39,510 nt of DNA from Chthoniobacterales bacterium (GTDB taxonomy: Bacteria; Verrucomicrobiota; Verrucomicrobiia; Chthoniobacterales; Terrimicrobiaceae), in contig JACSRU010000086.1 of assembly GCA_014879575.1 (NCBI GenBank), positions 1 to 39,510 on the forward strand. The letters run 5' to 3'. The position numbers and the translations under genes were made by a program. Positions 16,575-24,568 of the stretch are shown piece by piece. The first letter of the stretch is position 1. Each line of letters starts with the position of its first letter. The notes beneath the pieces were generated by a model, which was given only the letters and a program-made list of their open reading frames with translations, was not told the DNA's origin and made no database searches.

Positions 16575-17606
16575 TCATCCTTCCGGAGCCGCGAGAAGTG
16601 CGCAGGAGATCTGGCCGCTCCACCCCAGCACAGGGATCACCGCCCTTCCGGACGCCTCCAATGACTCCCAGCCGCACAGACACTGCAAAAGGCTGGATAC
16701 GGCAAAGGCTTCGCCCGCCACGGCTTTGGGAACCAGAGTGGGAATTCCGGAAAAACACTCGCGCACCGAATATTCCTCCTGGTGATTCGGACCGGACGAG
16801 GAAAGGACGGCCACTCCGGGCGTCTCTCCCCGGGTGGTCTCGCCAAGGATCTGAACAATTTTTCTGTGGCGGCTTGCCCCACGCGACAGCAGCTTTCCGG
16901 AATGCACGTGGAGGATTTGTGCATGCGCCGGATCTGCGGGGCCGACAACGAGAGCAACGGCGCCCTCCGTCAGCACGGCCCCCCGCCGGGAACGTCCCGA
17001 GGGTGTGGTGAGACCCCATCGCCGATAACCCTCGCAGGTAATCCAATCCAGTTCCTCGGCGGCAACCACCAGGCACTGGTCGGCCTCCCCCGAGAAAATC
17101 AGATCCGCAGCGGTGGCGAGCGCACTCAAGCCGACGGTGGCATCGTTCACGAGAGTCAGCACCACTCCATCCAGACCGAGCATGGCCGCGATGTGGCTGG
17201 CCGGGGCATTGTAAACGGTTTCCGGAAAAAGGAGCGGACTGCCGGTTCCCCGCGCAAGGACATCCTTATAAAAACGGCGTGTGTAAGCCACCGAACCATC
17301 CGAAGTGGCATAGACCAGAGCCATTCTGCCGCCTGGCAGCACCCCGCTGTTCCGAACCGCATCCTCTGCCGCCGCGCAGGCAAAATAGGAAATTCCGGCG
17401 GACCTTCGCAAACGGGTGGCAACACGCTCGGGAACTTCCGGCAGTGGCGTCTTGTAAACTTCGACAGGTGCCGGACAATCCGGCCCCTGCAGGGTGGAAA
17501 TTTCCGGCGGCTGGTTCTTCCGGATTCTGTCCCAGACAGTTTTCCAGTCGCGCCCCAGAGGCGTGACACATCCCGCGCCGAGAAGCGAGAGCCCCATGTT
17601 TTTCAT
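16575..17606 (-). CDS. Ketosynthase-like protein lacking the catalytic triad (chain-length-factor-like)
   Basis: The 343-residue protein has a thiolase-fold ketosynthase layout (GAGCVTPLG at 10-18, GRMALVYATSDGSVAY, TEGAVALVVG), but each catalytic position is changed. The cysteine position is Ala156 (LVNDATVGLSAL against SNACASGTNAL). The HGTGT segment is replaced by SSSGPNHQEE. The second histidine is Glu299 (KAVAGEAF against KGMTGHAL). It is shorter than active ketosynthases. Its ATG overlaps the stop of the active ketosynthase gene by 4 nt. This pairing matches the KS/chain-length-factor heterodimers of type II polyketide, aryl polyene and related systems, so it is probably the non-catalytic partner. 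The frame extends upstream to 17780, but only inside the neighbouring gene. Confidence 0.82.
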   Translation of the reverse strand: MKNMGLSLLGAGCVTPLGRDWKTVWDRIRKNQPPEISTLQGPDCPAPVEVYKTPLPEVPERVATRLRRSAGISYFACAAAEDAVRNSGVLPGGRMALVYATSDGSVAYTRRFYKDVLARGTGSPLLFPETVYNAPASHIAAMLGLDGVVLTLVNDATVGLSALATAADLIFSGEADQCLVVAAEELDWITCEGYRRWGLTTPSGRSRRGAVLTEGAVALVVGPADPAHAQILHVHSGKLLSRGASRHRKIVQILGETTRGETPGVAVLSSSGPNHQEEYSVRECFSGIPTLVPKAVAGEAFAVSSLLQCLCGWESLEASGRAVIPVLGWSGQISCALLAAPEG

Positions 17607-18820
17607 GGTCCTTTTTCCAGGAGGATTGTGGCGTTCGAACCCCCGAAACCGAAGGAATTGGACAGGACCTTGCAGGGCCTGGCCTTCCGGGCGGTGTTTG
17701 CCACGATGTCCAAACCGGAATCCGATTCGCGGAGATTGATGTTTGGCGGCAAAAATCCCCCCTCCATCGCCAGGAGGCAAAAGGCCGCCTCGATGGCGCC
17801 TGCCGCACCCAGGGCATGACCGGTCATGCCTTTCGTGCTGCTGACGGGCACCTTGGGGCAGACCGCGCGGATGGCCGCCGCCTCGCTGGCGTCATTGTAG
17901 GGGGTGCCGGTACCGTGCGCATTGATGTAATCCACCTCGTCCGCGGACCAGCCGGCGCTTGCAAGGGCGCGTTCCATGGAAAGTCGGGGACCAATCCCCG
18001 AGGGATCGGGCTGGGTGAGATGGTGGTTGTCATTGGCAAACCCCCAGCCGGCCACCGAAGCGCGCACAACCTCCCCGGGAACCTCCCCGCCCGCTTCGAT
18101 CAAAAAACAGGCCGCTCCCTCGCCCAGGACAAGGCCGGTTCGTGCGGAGTCAAACGGACGACACTTCTCGGCGGTTGAGGCGCGAAGGCTGTCAAATCCG
18201 GCAAAGACAAGCTCCGCCAGCGCATCGAACCCGACGACCAGCACGCGCTTCGCACGCCCCTTCTTCACGAGCCCGGCCCCGAGGCAAAGGGCGTTGGTTC
18301 CGGACGCGCAGGCGTTTGAGACCACTTGCAAGGGGGCGTCAAATCCGAAGCATTTCATCGCCTCGATCACGGGTTGCTGGGGCACATACCCGCGCACCAA
18401 CCGGCGTGCTGTCCGCTGGCTCACGCCGCCGGGAAGTGTTCGAAAAAACGCTTCCCCGAAGTCCATGCCTCCGCTGGTCGTGCCGGCCACCACGATGTCC
18501 GGAACAAATCCGGGACGACCCGCCAATGCCTCCTGCATGGCCAAAAAAACCTGCCGGGCCGCCCGGGACCACCGAAGAGAGGCGAGGCAACCGTTTTTTT
18601 CGCAACGGACCTCGAAATCCGGCGGCAACTGACCGGCTGTGCGAGAGTGAAAGGCCTCGACGGGAAAGAGCCTGACCTCGGAAACCCCATCCTTCCCATC
18701 CCGCAATGCCGTCATCGTCGAGGGAACATCACCGCCGAGCGGGCTTAAGCATCCCAAGCCGGTAATGACTGGAGGGAAGGGCGTCGGCTCCCGCCGGGAA
18801 ACAGGGCGATCAATATCCAT
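17603..18820 (-). CDS. Beta-ketoacyl-ACP synthase (KAS II/FabF-like), catalytically complete
   Basis: The 405-residue protein is a decarboxylating condensing enzyme. The active-site cysteine is C171 in VSNACASGTNAL. The two histidines are H302 in INAHGTGTPYND and H335 in KGMTGHALGAAGA, with K330 beside it. The closing GFGGSNATILL is standard. It condenses an acyl chain with malonyl-ACP. The next gene encodes an inactivated homologue coupled by ATGA, so I infer a KS/chain-length-factor pair rather than housekeeping FabF. Its start overlaps the end of the GH75-like lipoprotein gene by 11 nt. No acyl carrier protein, ketoreductase or dehydratase gene is adjacent, so these must come from elsewhere. 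The product cannot be named. Confidence 0.9.
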   Translation of the reverse strand: MDIDRPVSRREPTPFPPVITGLGCLSPLGGDVPSTMTALRDGKDGVSEVRLFPVEAFHSRTAGQLPPDFEVRCEKNGCLASLRWSRAARQVFLAMQEALAGRPGFVPDIVVAGTTSGGMDFGEAFFRTLPGGVSQRTARRLVRGYVPQQPVIEAMKCFGFDAPLQVVSNACASGTNALCLGAGLVKKGRAKRVLVVGFDALAELVFAGFDSLRASTAEKCRPFDSARTGLVLGEGAACFLIEAGGEVPGEVVRASVAGWGFANDNHHLTQPDPSGIGPRLSMERALASAGWSADEVDYINAHGTGTPYNDASEAAAIRAVCPKVPVSSTKGMTGHALGAAGAIEAAFCLLAMEGGFLPPNINLRESDSGLDIVANTARKARPCKVLSNSFGFGGSNATILLEKGP

Positions 18821-20180
18821 TCGTGCGATCCGGCAGATTCGTTGAAGCTGGCGGTGGAGAGATGACAGCCGGTTCGGGCTGTGGAGATGCGGAGGCAGGA
18901 ACCCCCTCCGGAGAGGGAGCGGGCGTCGGTGTTGGGGTGGGCGTTGGCCAGGGCTTCACCAGATTTGGCCAACTGTGAATGGGTGCCTTCACCCCCCCAA
19001 GTTCCTTGGCGAATTGCTCGCACTTTGCGCGCCAAGCCTCCAAATCGGGAGGGGCTCCCTGCTCCGCTGCCGTTCCAGGAAAAACAAGATAGGCCACTTT
19101 CAGATCGCTGGTGGCACCTGCGGCGGCTGAGGCTCGGGCGTTTAATTCCCGACAGAGGAGCAGGGAGGCTTCCCCCAGCTTAAACGAAGGACCTGCATCG
19201 CCAAGCACCGCCGGATACGCCCTGCCCCCGAAGAGCACGAGCGCGAAATCGCCAATGGCCGGGGAGAAAGGGTTTTCCTTGTCGCGCATCATGAACCCCG
19301 GCAGGACGATAAACGGATCGGTCTCCGACACCAGAAAGCTCCATTTCTTCATGTCAAAAATCCTCCGCTTGGCCAGAGCGATCCCCTCTTCGATTTCCTT
19401 TTTCCTCGTGGCATTGGCACCCGGCAACTCCGCCTTCAACGCGTTGAGACGGGCCTGTTCCACCGGAATAAACGGGTTTTCGCGTTCCGTTTGCTTCAGC
19501 CACCGATAACTGGTCTGGGGGAGGAAAAATTGGGAGGATCCGTCCACCGTGACATTTCGGTCACCATCCGAACCATCCACATTCACATCCATGTCGCCGA
19601 CCGCCAGCAGGGCGCGACGCCCGGTCGTCGGATTCTGCATTTCGAGAATCGTCTCGCAGTCATACAAATTATGCCGCGCCAGCAACCCGTCCAAGCGCGA
19701 CATCTCGCGTTCGATTTGCGCGAGTTTCAACGCATAAAGTTTCTCGTAAAACGGGGAAACATTGGCGCCGGCAAGCAGACTCCCAAAGTCCTCGAAGGCC
19801 CCGGGAAGCGAGGGCTCGTTTTTCAAAAAATCCTCCGTCGTCGTGCTGGGGCGCGGCAGGCGGGCCCGGACGGTGACCTCCACCTGATACGCCTGCAAAT
19901 CCTTCCGGTCCTGCGAGGCCAGTTCGGGGCTTTGCTCGGCCACCAGCCTGGTTTGAAGCGCGAGTCCGTTAAAAAGTCTGGCGGTGGCGAGCGGCTTGCG
20001 CGGAAGGGAGGGGATGGGAGTTGGCGTCGGAACCGGCGTGGGAGTTGGGCTCGGGGCGGGTGTCGGCGTCGGAGGTGGAGGGGGCGGCGGCTGCGACGGA
20101 CAGCCTACAAGCAGCAGACAGAACGCCAGGGAAAACAGCACCGCGGGAATCCGGAGTTTCAAACACCTGGGGATTCGCAT
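18810..20180 (-). CDS. Lipoprotein with GH75-like (chitosanase-type) domain and Pro/Thr linkers
   Basis: The 456-residue protein has a lipoprotein signal (LLLVGC, Cys27). A Pro/Thr linker of PTPTP type follows (about 30-60). A globular domain comes next (about 140-350), and a second Pro/Thr/Ser-rich tail runs from about 410. The globular domain resembles glycoside hydrolase family 75: YDCETILEM, GDMDVNVDGSDGD (195-207), DPFIVLPGFM, GDFALVLFGGRAYPAVLGD and GEASLLL, with D328 and E337 as candidate catalytic acids. GH75 enzymes cleave chitosan. Here it would be surface- or periplasm-anchored. The stop overlaps the ketosynthase start by 11 nt, and the thioesterase fusion gene ends 18 nt upstream. 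The family assignment is by recall of motifs and should be treated as probable. Confidence 0.65.
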   Translation of the reverse strand: MRIPRCLKLRIPAVLFSLAFCLLLVGCPSQPPPPPPPTPTPAPSPTPTPVPTPTPIPSLPRKPLATARLFNGLALQTRLVAEQSPELASQDRKDLQAYQVEVTVRARLPRPSTTTEDFLKNEPSLPGAFEDFGSLLAGANVSPFYEKLYALKLAQIEREMSRLDGLLARHNLYDCETILEMQNPTTGRRALLAVGDMDVNVDGSDGDRNVTVDGSSQFFLPQTSYRWLKQTERENPFIPVEQARLNALKAELPGANATRKKEIEEGIALAKRRIFDMKKWSFLVSETDPFIVLPGFMMRDKENPFSPAIGDFALVLFGGRAYPAVLGDAGPSFKLGEASLLLCRELNARASAAAGATSDLKVAYLVFPGTAAEQGAPPDLEAWRAKCEQFAKELGGVKAPIHSWPNLVKPWPTPTPTPTPAPSPEGVPASASPQPEPAVISPPPASTNLPDRTNGY

Positions 20181-20198
20181 GGAAAAATGGGCTCCGGC

Positions 20199-22076
20199 TC
20201 AGGCGTGCGCAATGAACGCCGAATACACATCCGACGGGATGTCCAGCATCTTGTATGTGCTGGAGGAGACGAACAACAGCGTCTGCTTGCCGCGTCCGAG
20301 AATGTGCCCGGCGGAGTCGAAAATCTCGTGTTCGAGCGTGGCGAATTTCCGGTTGTAGCCGGCCACGCGAATTTTAACGCTCACGGTCTCGAACTCGCGC
20401 GTCTCGCGCACAAATTTGTGCTCAAACGAACGGGTAAGGATGTAGTAGGGCGTGTTCTTCAGGTTGAATTTCGGCATCAGGCGGTTGAAGAAAAGTTCGC
20501 GCGTTTTGCCCACCCACATCGCATACATGCCAAAATAGACGTTGCCGACGGAATTGGTGTCCCCATACGTGGCGACAAACGAATGCACGAACCACTTGCC
20601 CTCGAAGTGTCCGCCCAGATTATGGGCAAACGCGGTGATCTCGGCGGCCGTGGGGATTACATGCGTGGCCGCGAGCGCCTCTCCCGGGGGATTTATCACT
20701 CCGCCGGCACTGCGATTTTCCTCGTCAACCGGCGCCTCCAGTTCCTCCTTGTCACTCAGGAATTCCTCCGAGGACCTCGGCTTGATCAACAGCCAGATCA
20801 CATACCCCAACGGGAGCAGGGAACCAAGAATCTGGAAGAACGGGGAACGGAGAAAGTAGCCGTAGGAAAAGATCACCACGGCCAGACTTCCGATACAGAA
20901 CATCTTGATCTGGGGGATCGCGTTGGCCCGGCTCACGAGATAGCAACGCACAATCGCGAGCAGGGAGTAGCCCACAAAAAACGTCGCATAGAAAATCATG
21001 AAAAACTCCAGTTCGAACCGGAGGAGCGCCCCCGCTAGCGCCACAAGCCCGCAGAGCACGAAGACCGGAATCGGGGAAGTGAGCAACTTGGTCGAAACGA
21101 GTGAAAAAATCGGATGGTTGCTCGTCTTCGCGTTGGATTGCAAAAACCAACGCAGGGCGACATACCCACTGTCGAGCGTGGTCAGCACGCACACCGACAC
21201 AAAAATCCCGTAGGCCGCAAAGGTCAACGGCCCGGCCTGCGAAAAGAGATGCATCAGGATTCCCTCGCCATACGGATGTCCGGTAATCCCCGTCTGGATG
21301 AACTTCGCGGCCTCCCCCCAATTCAACGCCCAGGCGGTCATCAGTCCATGGAACATGAGGAGGAGGAAAAAGAGGATCGAACCGATCCAATAACCCGCCG
21401 CGATCGAAACCCTTTCCCGATGCATCTGGATCGCCCGCTGCCACTGTTGGAGGTCCAGCCAGGGCCCCACAAGGAATCCGATGATGATCGGCACGGCATA
21501 GCCCCAGTAGTTCCAGTCATTCGTGGGAAGTTTCGGGAAGGAGAGCGGCCCCGTCCCCTTCATCACCGCATGGATGATGAGGCAGGCAACCGCCGGTGCC
21601 AGCAGCAAAAAAAGAACCCCGTGGCTGAACTTGATCCGCTTGATGTCGAACTCCTCCCCAAAAAGGATGGCCGCCGCGAGCACCACCAACAGCGTCAGTG
21701 GCAGGTAGAGCAGCCAGGGCTCGAGCCCCAACGGTTGCCAGACATATCGCAAAAACGCAAAAATCGTCAGAGTGATCGCCAAAATCTGGTAGAGGAAAAA
21801 GACCAGCCGGAAGGGCCGCGACCAGGCGGCAAAGAACTGGGCCAGGGATTCCGAGCCCTGTTGTCTGCGCGCCAGATGATGTGTCACCAACCCAAAACAC
21901 AACAGCCCAAGAAAATTTGGGATCGCAAATGTCAGAAGTCCGAAGACCCCGAATTGTGTGGTGAATTGGACGGAAAAAAACAATCCCAGCCCCCACATCC
22001 AGGACAGGGCGACCGAGTTTCCCCAGAGAATCGCCCCGAACCAACGGGGAAGATTTGACGTCGAAGTTGAGGCCAT
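20199..22076 (-). CDS. Transporter-like membrane protein fused to a hotdog thioesterase
   Basis: Residues 10-435 form about 12 membrane segments and resemble sodium:solute-symporter (LeuT-fold) proteins, for example GPWLDLQQWQRAIQMHRE at 204-221 and TTLDSGYVALRW. After a linker (436-480), residues about 485-620 are a hotdog-fold thioesterase with YGDTNSVGNVYFGMYAMWVG and KTRELFF. The Asn508 and Arg526 positions match the catalytic Asn/Arg arrangement described for enediyne-type polyketide thioesterases such as CalE7, rather than the Asp/Glu of the 4HBT type. The ATG at 22076 has GGGGA just upstream; a TTG at 22115 only lengthens the frame. Being upstream of the ketosynthase pair suggests it releases and perhaps moves an acyl product. 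Substrate and transport are unproven. Confidence 0.8.
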   Translation of the reverse strand: MASTSTSNLPRWFGAILWGNSVALSWMWGLGLFFSVQFTTQFGVFGLLTFAIPNFLGLLCFGLVTHHLARRQQGSESLAQFFAAWSRPFRLVFFLYQILAITLTIFAFLRYVWQPLGLEPWLLYLPLTLLVVLAAAILFGEEFDIKRIKFSHGVLFLLLAPAVACLIIHAVMKGTGPLSFPKLPTNDWNYWGYAVPIIIGFLVGPWLDLQQWQRAIQMHRERVSIAAGYWIGSILFFLLLMFHGLMTAWALNWGEAAKFIQTGITGHPYGEGILMHLFSQAGPLTFAAYGIFVSVCVLTTLDSGYVALRWFLQSNAKTSNHPIFSLVSTKLLTSPIPVFVLCGLVALAGALLRFELEFFMIFYATFFVGYSLLAIVRCYLVSRANAIPQIKMFCIGSLAVVIFSYGYFLRSPFFQILGSLLPLGYVIWLLIKPRSSEEFLSDKEELEAPVDEENRSAGGVINPPGEALAATHVIPTAAEITAFAHNLGGHFEGKWFVHSFVATYGDTNSVGNVYFGMYAMWVGKTRELFFNRLMPKFNLKNTPYYILTRSFEHKFVRETREFETVSVKIRVAGYNRKFATLEHEIFDSAGHILGRGKQTLLFVSSSTYKMLDIPSDVYSAFIAHA

Positions 22077-22235
22077 GCGTCCCCGGTTAATACCCTTTCC
22101 CCGCAGGCTTCGCAACCTTGGAAAATGCGGGTTCCGCCCGTTCAGAACGCCGCGCGGGATTTTTCCGCGCTGTGGGCAGGGAAATCGCGGCGGCCCTTTT
22201 CGCTTTTTGTTGCACGCGATTGAAGAGGGAAACCA

Positions 22236-22308
22236 TGCAGCCTACAGGACTCGAACCTGTGACCCCCACCATGTCAAGGTGATGCTCTACCAACTGAGCT
22301 AAGGCTGC
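22236..22308 (-). tRNA. tRNA-Val (anticodon GAC)
   Basis: The 73-nt cloverleaf is complete. The acceptor is GCAGCCT/AGGCTGC, the D arm is GCTC/GAGC, the anticodon stem is TCACC/GGTGG with loop TTGACAT, and the T arm is ACAGG-TTCGAGT-CCTGT. The discriminator is A. CCA is not encoded; the next bases are TGG. It lies 160 nt upstream of the thioesterase-fusion gene on the same strand. No integrase is nearby. Confidence 0.97.
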
Positions 22309-22499
22309 GGGAAAGGGTGGGGAGCCTAACGCAAAGGACTTCGGATGCAAAGAAAATTCCCGCCAGGCCCGAAATTTTCGATGGCGGATCCTTTGGCAGA
22401 TTCGTTGAGGAGTCCTTCAAGGAAGGCATCAATTCGTCCTGTGTGGGAGGGCTTGTGTTTTCCTTGTGTGGTCGGCGGACCTGTCATAAATGAGCTTCG
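22309..22499. other. Divergent tRNA-Val / secreted-protein intergenic region
   Basis: These 191 nt lie between the tRNA and the gene at 22500 and hold no gene. CATAAA at 22485-22490 could be a -10 for the downstream gene, with a weak TTGTGT upstream. Nothing stronger is visible. Confidence 0.4.
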
Positions 22500-23129
22500 A
22501 TGAAGCCCCTGCTCATCAGCATGTTTTTTCTGTGTGTTCTGCCTTTCTCCCGGGGCGAGGAGGGCCTGCGCGAACTTCCGGATCAGAGCATCTACGCGAA
22601 GGACGGATTATTTTTGAAGGTGGCACTCCTCGATGACCCCCAGGGCTTTATTTCCGCATGGCAGCGCGGCGGAAAAAGGCCCGGGCTTCATACCCGGACG
22701 GTTTTTCATCGCGGAGAAATCGTTTTTCCTGCGGTGATGTATTCGACCAATGCCCGGGATTCGGAAGGCAACGCGCACATCGAATACACGTTGCTCTTCC
22801 GGCGACCGGACGGTTCGATTTACGAGCACCTGCAAAATTTGACGGCGGTGAAAGGAACTCCCTCCAAGGAAGTGGCCTTATCCCAGGAGCGCGCCGGACT
22901 GAAAATCGAGGAAAAGGATCCGTTTGGTGAATACACGCTCAAAGTGACCCTTGCGGACAAGGTCAGGGATGTGACCGTGGAAATGCTTTTCACGTTTTCC
23001 GTTGTGGATCCGGATGCGAAGCCGGTTGAGTCACCGACACCCGGGGAGGGGCCGGATCCCGGGATCCTTCAGCGGCCGACCCCGCAACCGACAACGCGCA
23101 TGCGACCCTTTTCGGGTGGGATGCGTTGA
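22500..23129 (+). CDS. Secreted protein of unknown function
   Basis: The 209-residue product has a signal peptide (MKPLLISMFFLCVLPFSRGEE, cleavage probably near residue 19) and no lipobox. The mature part alternates short hydrophobic strands, for example IEYTLLFRRPDGSIYEHL and YTLKVTLADKVRDVTVEMLFTF, suggesting a beta-sandwich. It ends in a Pro/Thr-rich tail (about 175-205). I recognise no family. It converges with ispH 33 nt downstream and appears to be monocistronic. Periplasmic or exported location is inferred from the signal only. Confidence 0.72.
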   Translation: MKPLLISMFFLCVLPFSRGEEGLRELPDQSIYAKDGLFLKVALLDDPQGFISAWQRGGKRPGLHTRTVFHRGEIVFPAVMYSTNARDSEGNAHIEYTLLFRRPDGSIYEHLQNLTAVKGTPSKEVALSQERAGLKIEEKDPFGEYTLKVTLADKVRDVTVEMLFTFSVVDPDAKPVESPTPGEGPDPGILQRPTPQPTTRMRPFSGGMR

Positions 23130-23162
23130 GATTTCCGAGCGCGGGGATGAGTCGCCCGGGTG

Positions 23163-24362
23163 CTACACGAGGGTTTCGCCGCGCAGATCCAGAACGCGAC
23201 GAATCACCTCCTCGATGAGGTTGTTCGGACAACTGGCGCCGGCGGTCACCCCGATGGTTGCCGGGCGATCCAGGGGAAGCCAATCGGGGGATCGGGTTTC
23301 CGATTTGGTCTGCAGATCGAAGTGGCGGATCTCGCGGGGGGAGACGAGGCACCCGGCATTGCGCACGAACCATGTCGGATGATTTTTTTCGCCGATTTCG
23401 ACAAGGTGGGTGGTGTTTGAGCTGTTGTATCCCCCAATGACGATCAGCAAATCGAGCGGCTCCTTCAGCAGATGGAAAAGCGCATCCTGCCGATCCTGAG
23501 TCGCACCGCAGATGGTGTCGAAATAGCGGAAGTTTTCGGTGCTGCCGGCGTCTCGTCGGGCAATCGCCTCGCGGAGAAGATTTTGGATGGCTTCGGTTTC
23601 GCTGCGGAGCATGGTCGTTTGGTTCGCCACGCCGATGCGCTTGAGATGGATCAGCGGATCGAATCCCGGACTTGTGGCCCCCTGAAAGGCCGCCAGAAAC
23701 TCCTGCGCTTCGCCGCCGTTTACGAGAAATTCGCAAACCTGGCGGGTTTGTTCCATATCCCGCACGATGAGGTAGTGTCCCGTGCCCCCTGGGCCGAGGG
23801 CGCGGGAGGCGGTGGCGCGGGTTTCCTCATGCGAGGCTTTCCCGTGAATAATCGAAGTGACCTGCTCCGTGGCATTCTGCCGGACCCTTTTCCAGACGCT
23901 CATGACATCACCGCAAGTCGTGTCCACGACTTGGCACCCCCGGCTGCGGATGCGTTCAATGGTATGAACCTCCGCGCCGAATGCCGGAATAATCACCACA
24001 TCGTCCGGCCCCAGAAGATTCTCCTCGGCGTCCGATGGCCGCGACGCAAGATGCCGGATTCCCAGAGCGGTCATCTGGGCGTTGACATCCGGGTTGTGAA
24101 TGATTTCTCCCAGCAGAAAAATTCGGCGGCCTGCAAAAACCTTGCCCGCCGCGTAGGCCAGATCAATGGCGCGCTCGACCCCGTAGCAAAAGCCGAATTG
24201 CTTCGCGAGGCGAAGCGTGGTTTTTCCGACCCGGAGAAGCCCTCCCTGAGAGCGGAGCCTTTCCACAAGCTCGCTGTGATAATGGCTCTCCACCTGGGCC
24301 TGCACATGGGCCATCACGTCCGGAGTGCGGAGATTGACCCGAGCGGGCGAGGAGCCCTTCAT
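23163..24362 (-). CDS. ispH: 4-hydroxy-3-methylbut-2-enyl diphosphate reductase
   Basis: IspH is the last enzyme of the MEP pathway and makes IPP and DMAPP using an iron-sulfur cluster. The three cluster cysteines are visible: C59 (GFCYGVERA), C150 (DTTCGDVM) and C285 (DTICGATQDRQ). Other family segments are IHNPDVNAQM, IIHGKASHEET, GGYNSSNTTHL and GVTAGASCPNN. At 399 residues it is longer than the roughly 316 of Escherichia coli and resembles the longer cyanobacterial/plastid-type layout, with an N-terminal extension and an internal insertion (about 180-245). The ATG at 24362 is used; M17 is an alternative. A 206-nt gap separates it from the divergent gene at 24569. Confidence 0.94.
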   Translation of the reverse strand: MKGSSPARVNLRTPDVMAHVQAQVESHYHSELVERLRSQGGLLRVGKTTLRLAKQFGFCYGVERAIDLAYAAGKVFAGRRIFLLGEIIHNPDVNAQMTALGIRHLASRPSDAEENLLGPDDVVIIPAFGAEVHTIERIRSRGCQVVDTTCGDVMSVWKRVRQNATEQVTSIIHGKASHEETRATASRALGPGGTGHYLIVRDMEQTRQVCEFLVNGGEAQEFLAAFQGATSPGFDPLIHLKRIGVANQTTMLRSETEAIQNLLREAIARRDAGSTENFRYFDTICGATQDRQDALFHLLKEPLDLLIVIGGYNSSNTTHLVEIGEKNHPTWFVRNAGCLVSPREIRHFDLQTKSETRSPDWLPLDRPATIGVTAGASCPNNLIEEVIRRVLDLRGETLV

Positions 24363-24568
24363 GGCAGCATGGCTGCCGCCCCGGCCCGCTCAGGCAGCAT
24401 CCGCAGTGCCCTGGACGGACTTTTTTGAAGGCGGCCGGGAGCAGGACGGGTGGCGGAAAGTTTCCTCTTCATTCCGGAATGTCAAAAGTCGAAAATGGCG
24501 GGTTTGTCAAATGGTGGTTGAAAAATAAGCGGGATTGCAGGCGGCAGTGGGACCGCTATTGTGCCCGG

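Noticed and set aside
20020-20100. Tandem repeat or CRISPR-like array
   Set aside because: The repetition is the coding sequence of a Pro/Thr linker in the GH75-like lipoprotein. There are no spacers.
22087-22115. Promoter for the thioesterase-fusion operon (TTGCGA, 17 nt, TATTAA)
   Set aside because: Spacing is good, but transcription would start only a few bases before the ATG and remove the GGGGA ribosome site, so it was not called.
22236-22308. tRNA-Val as an attachment site for an integrated island
   Set aside because: No integrase gene and no repeated 3' tRNA end were seen in the window.
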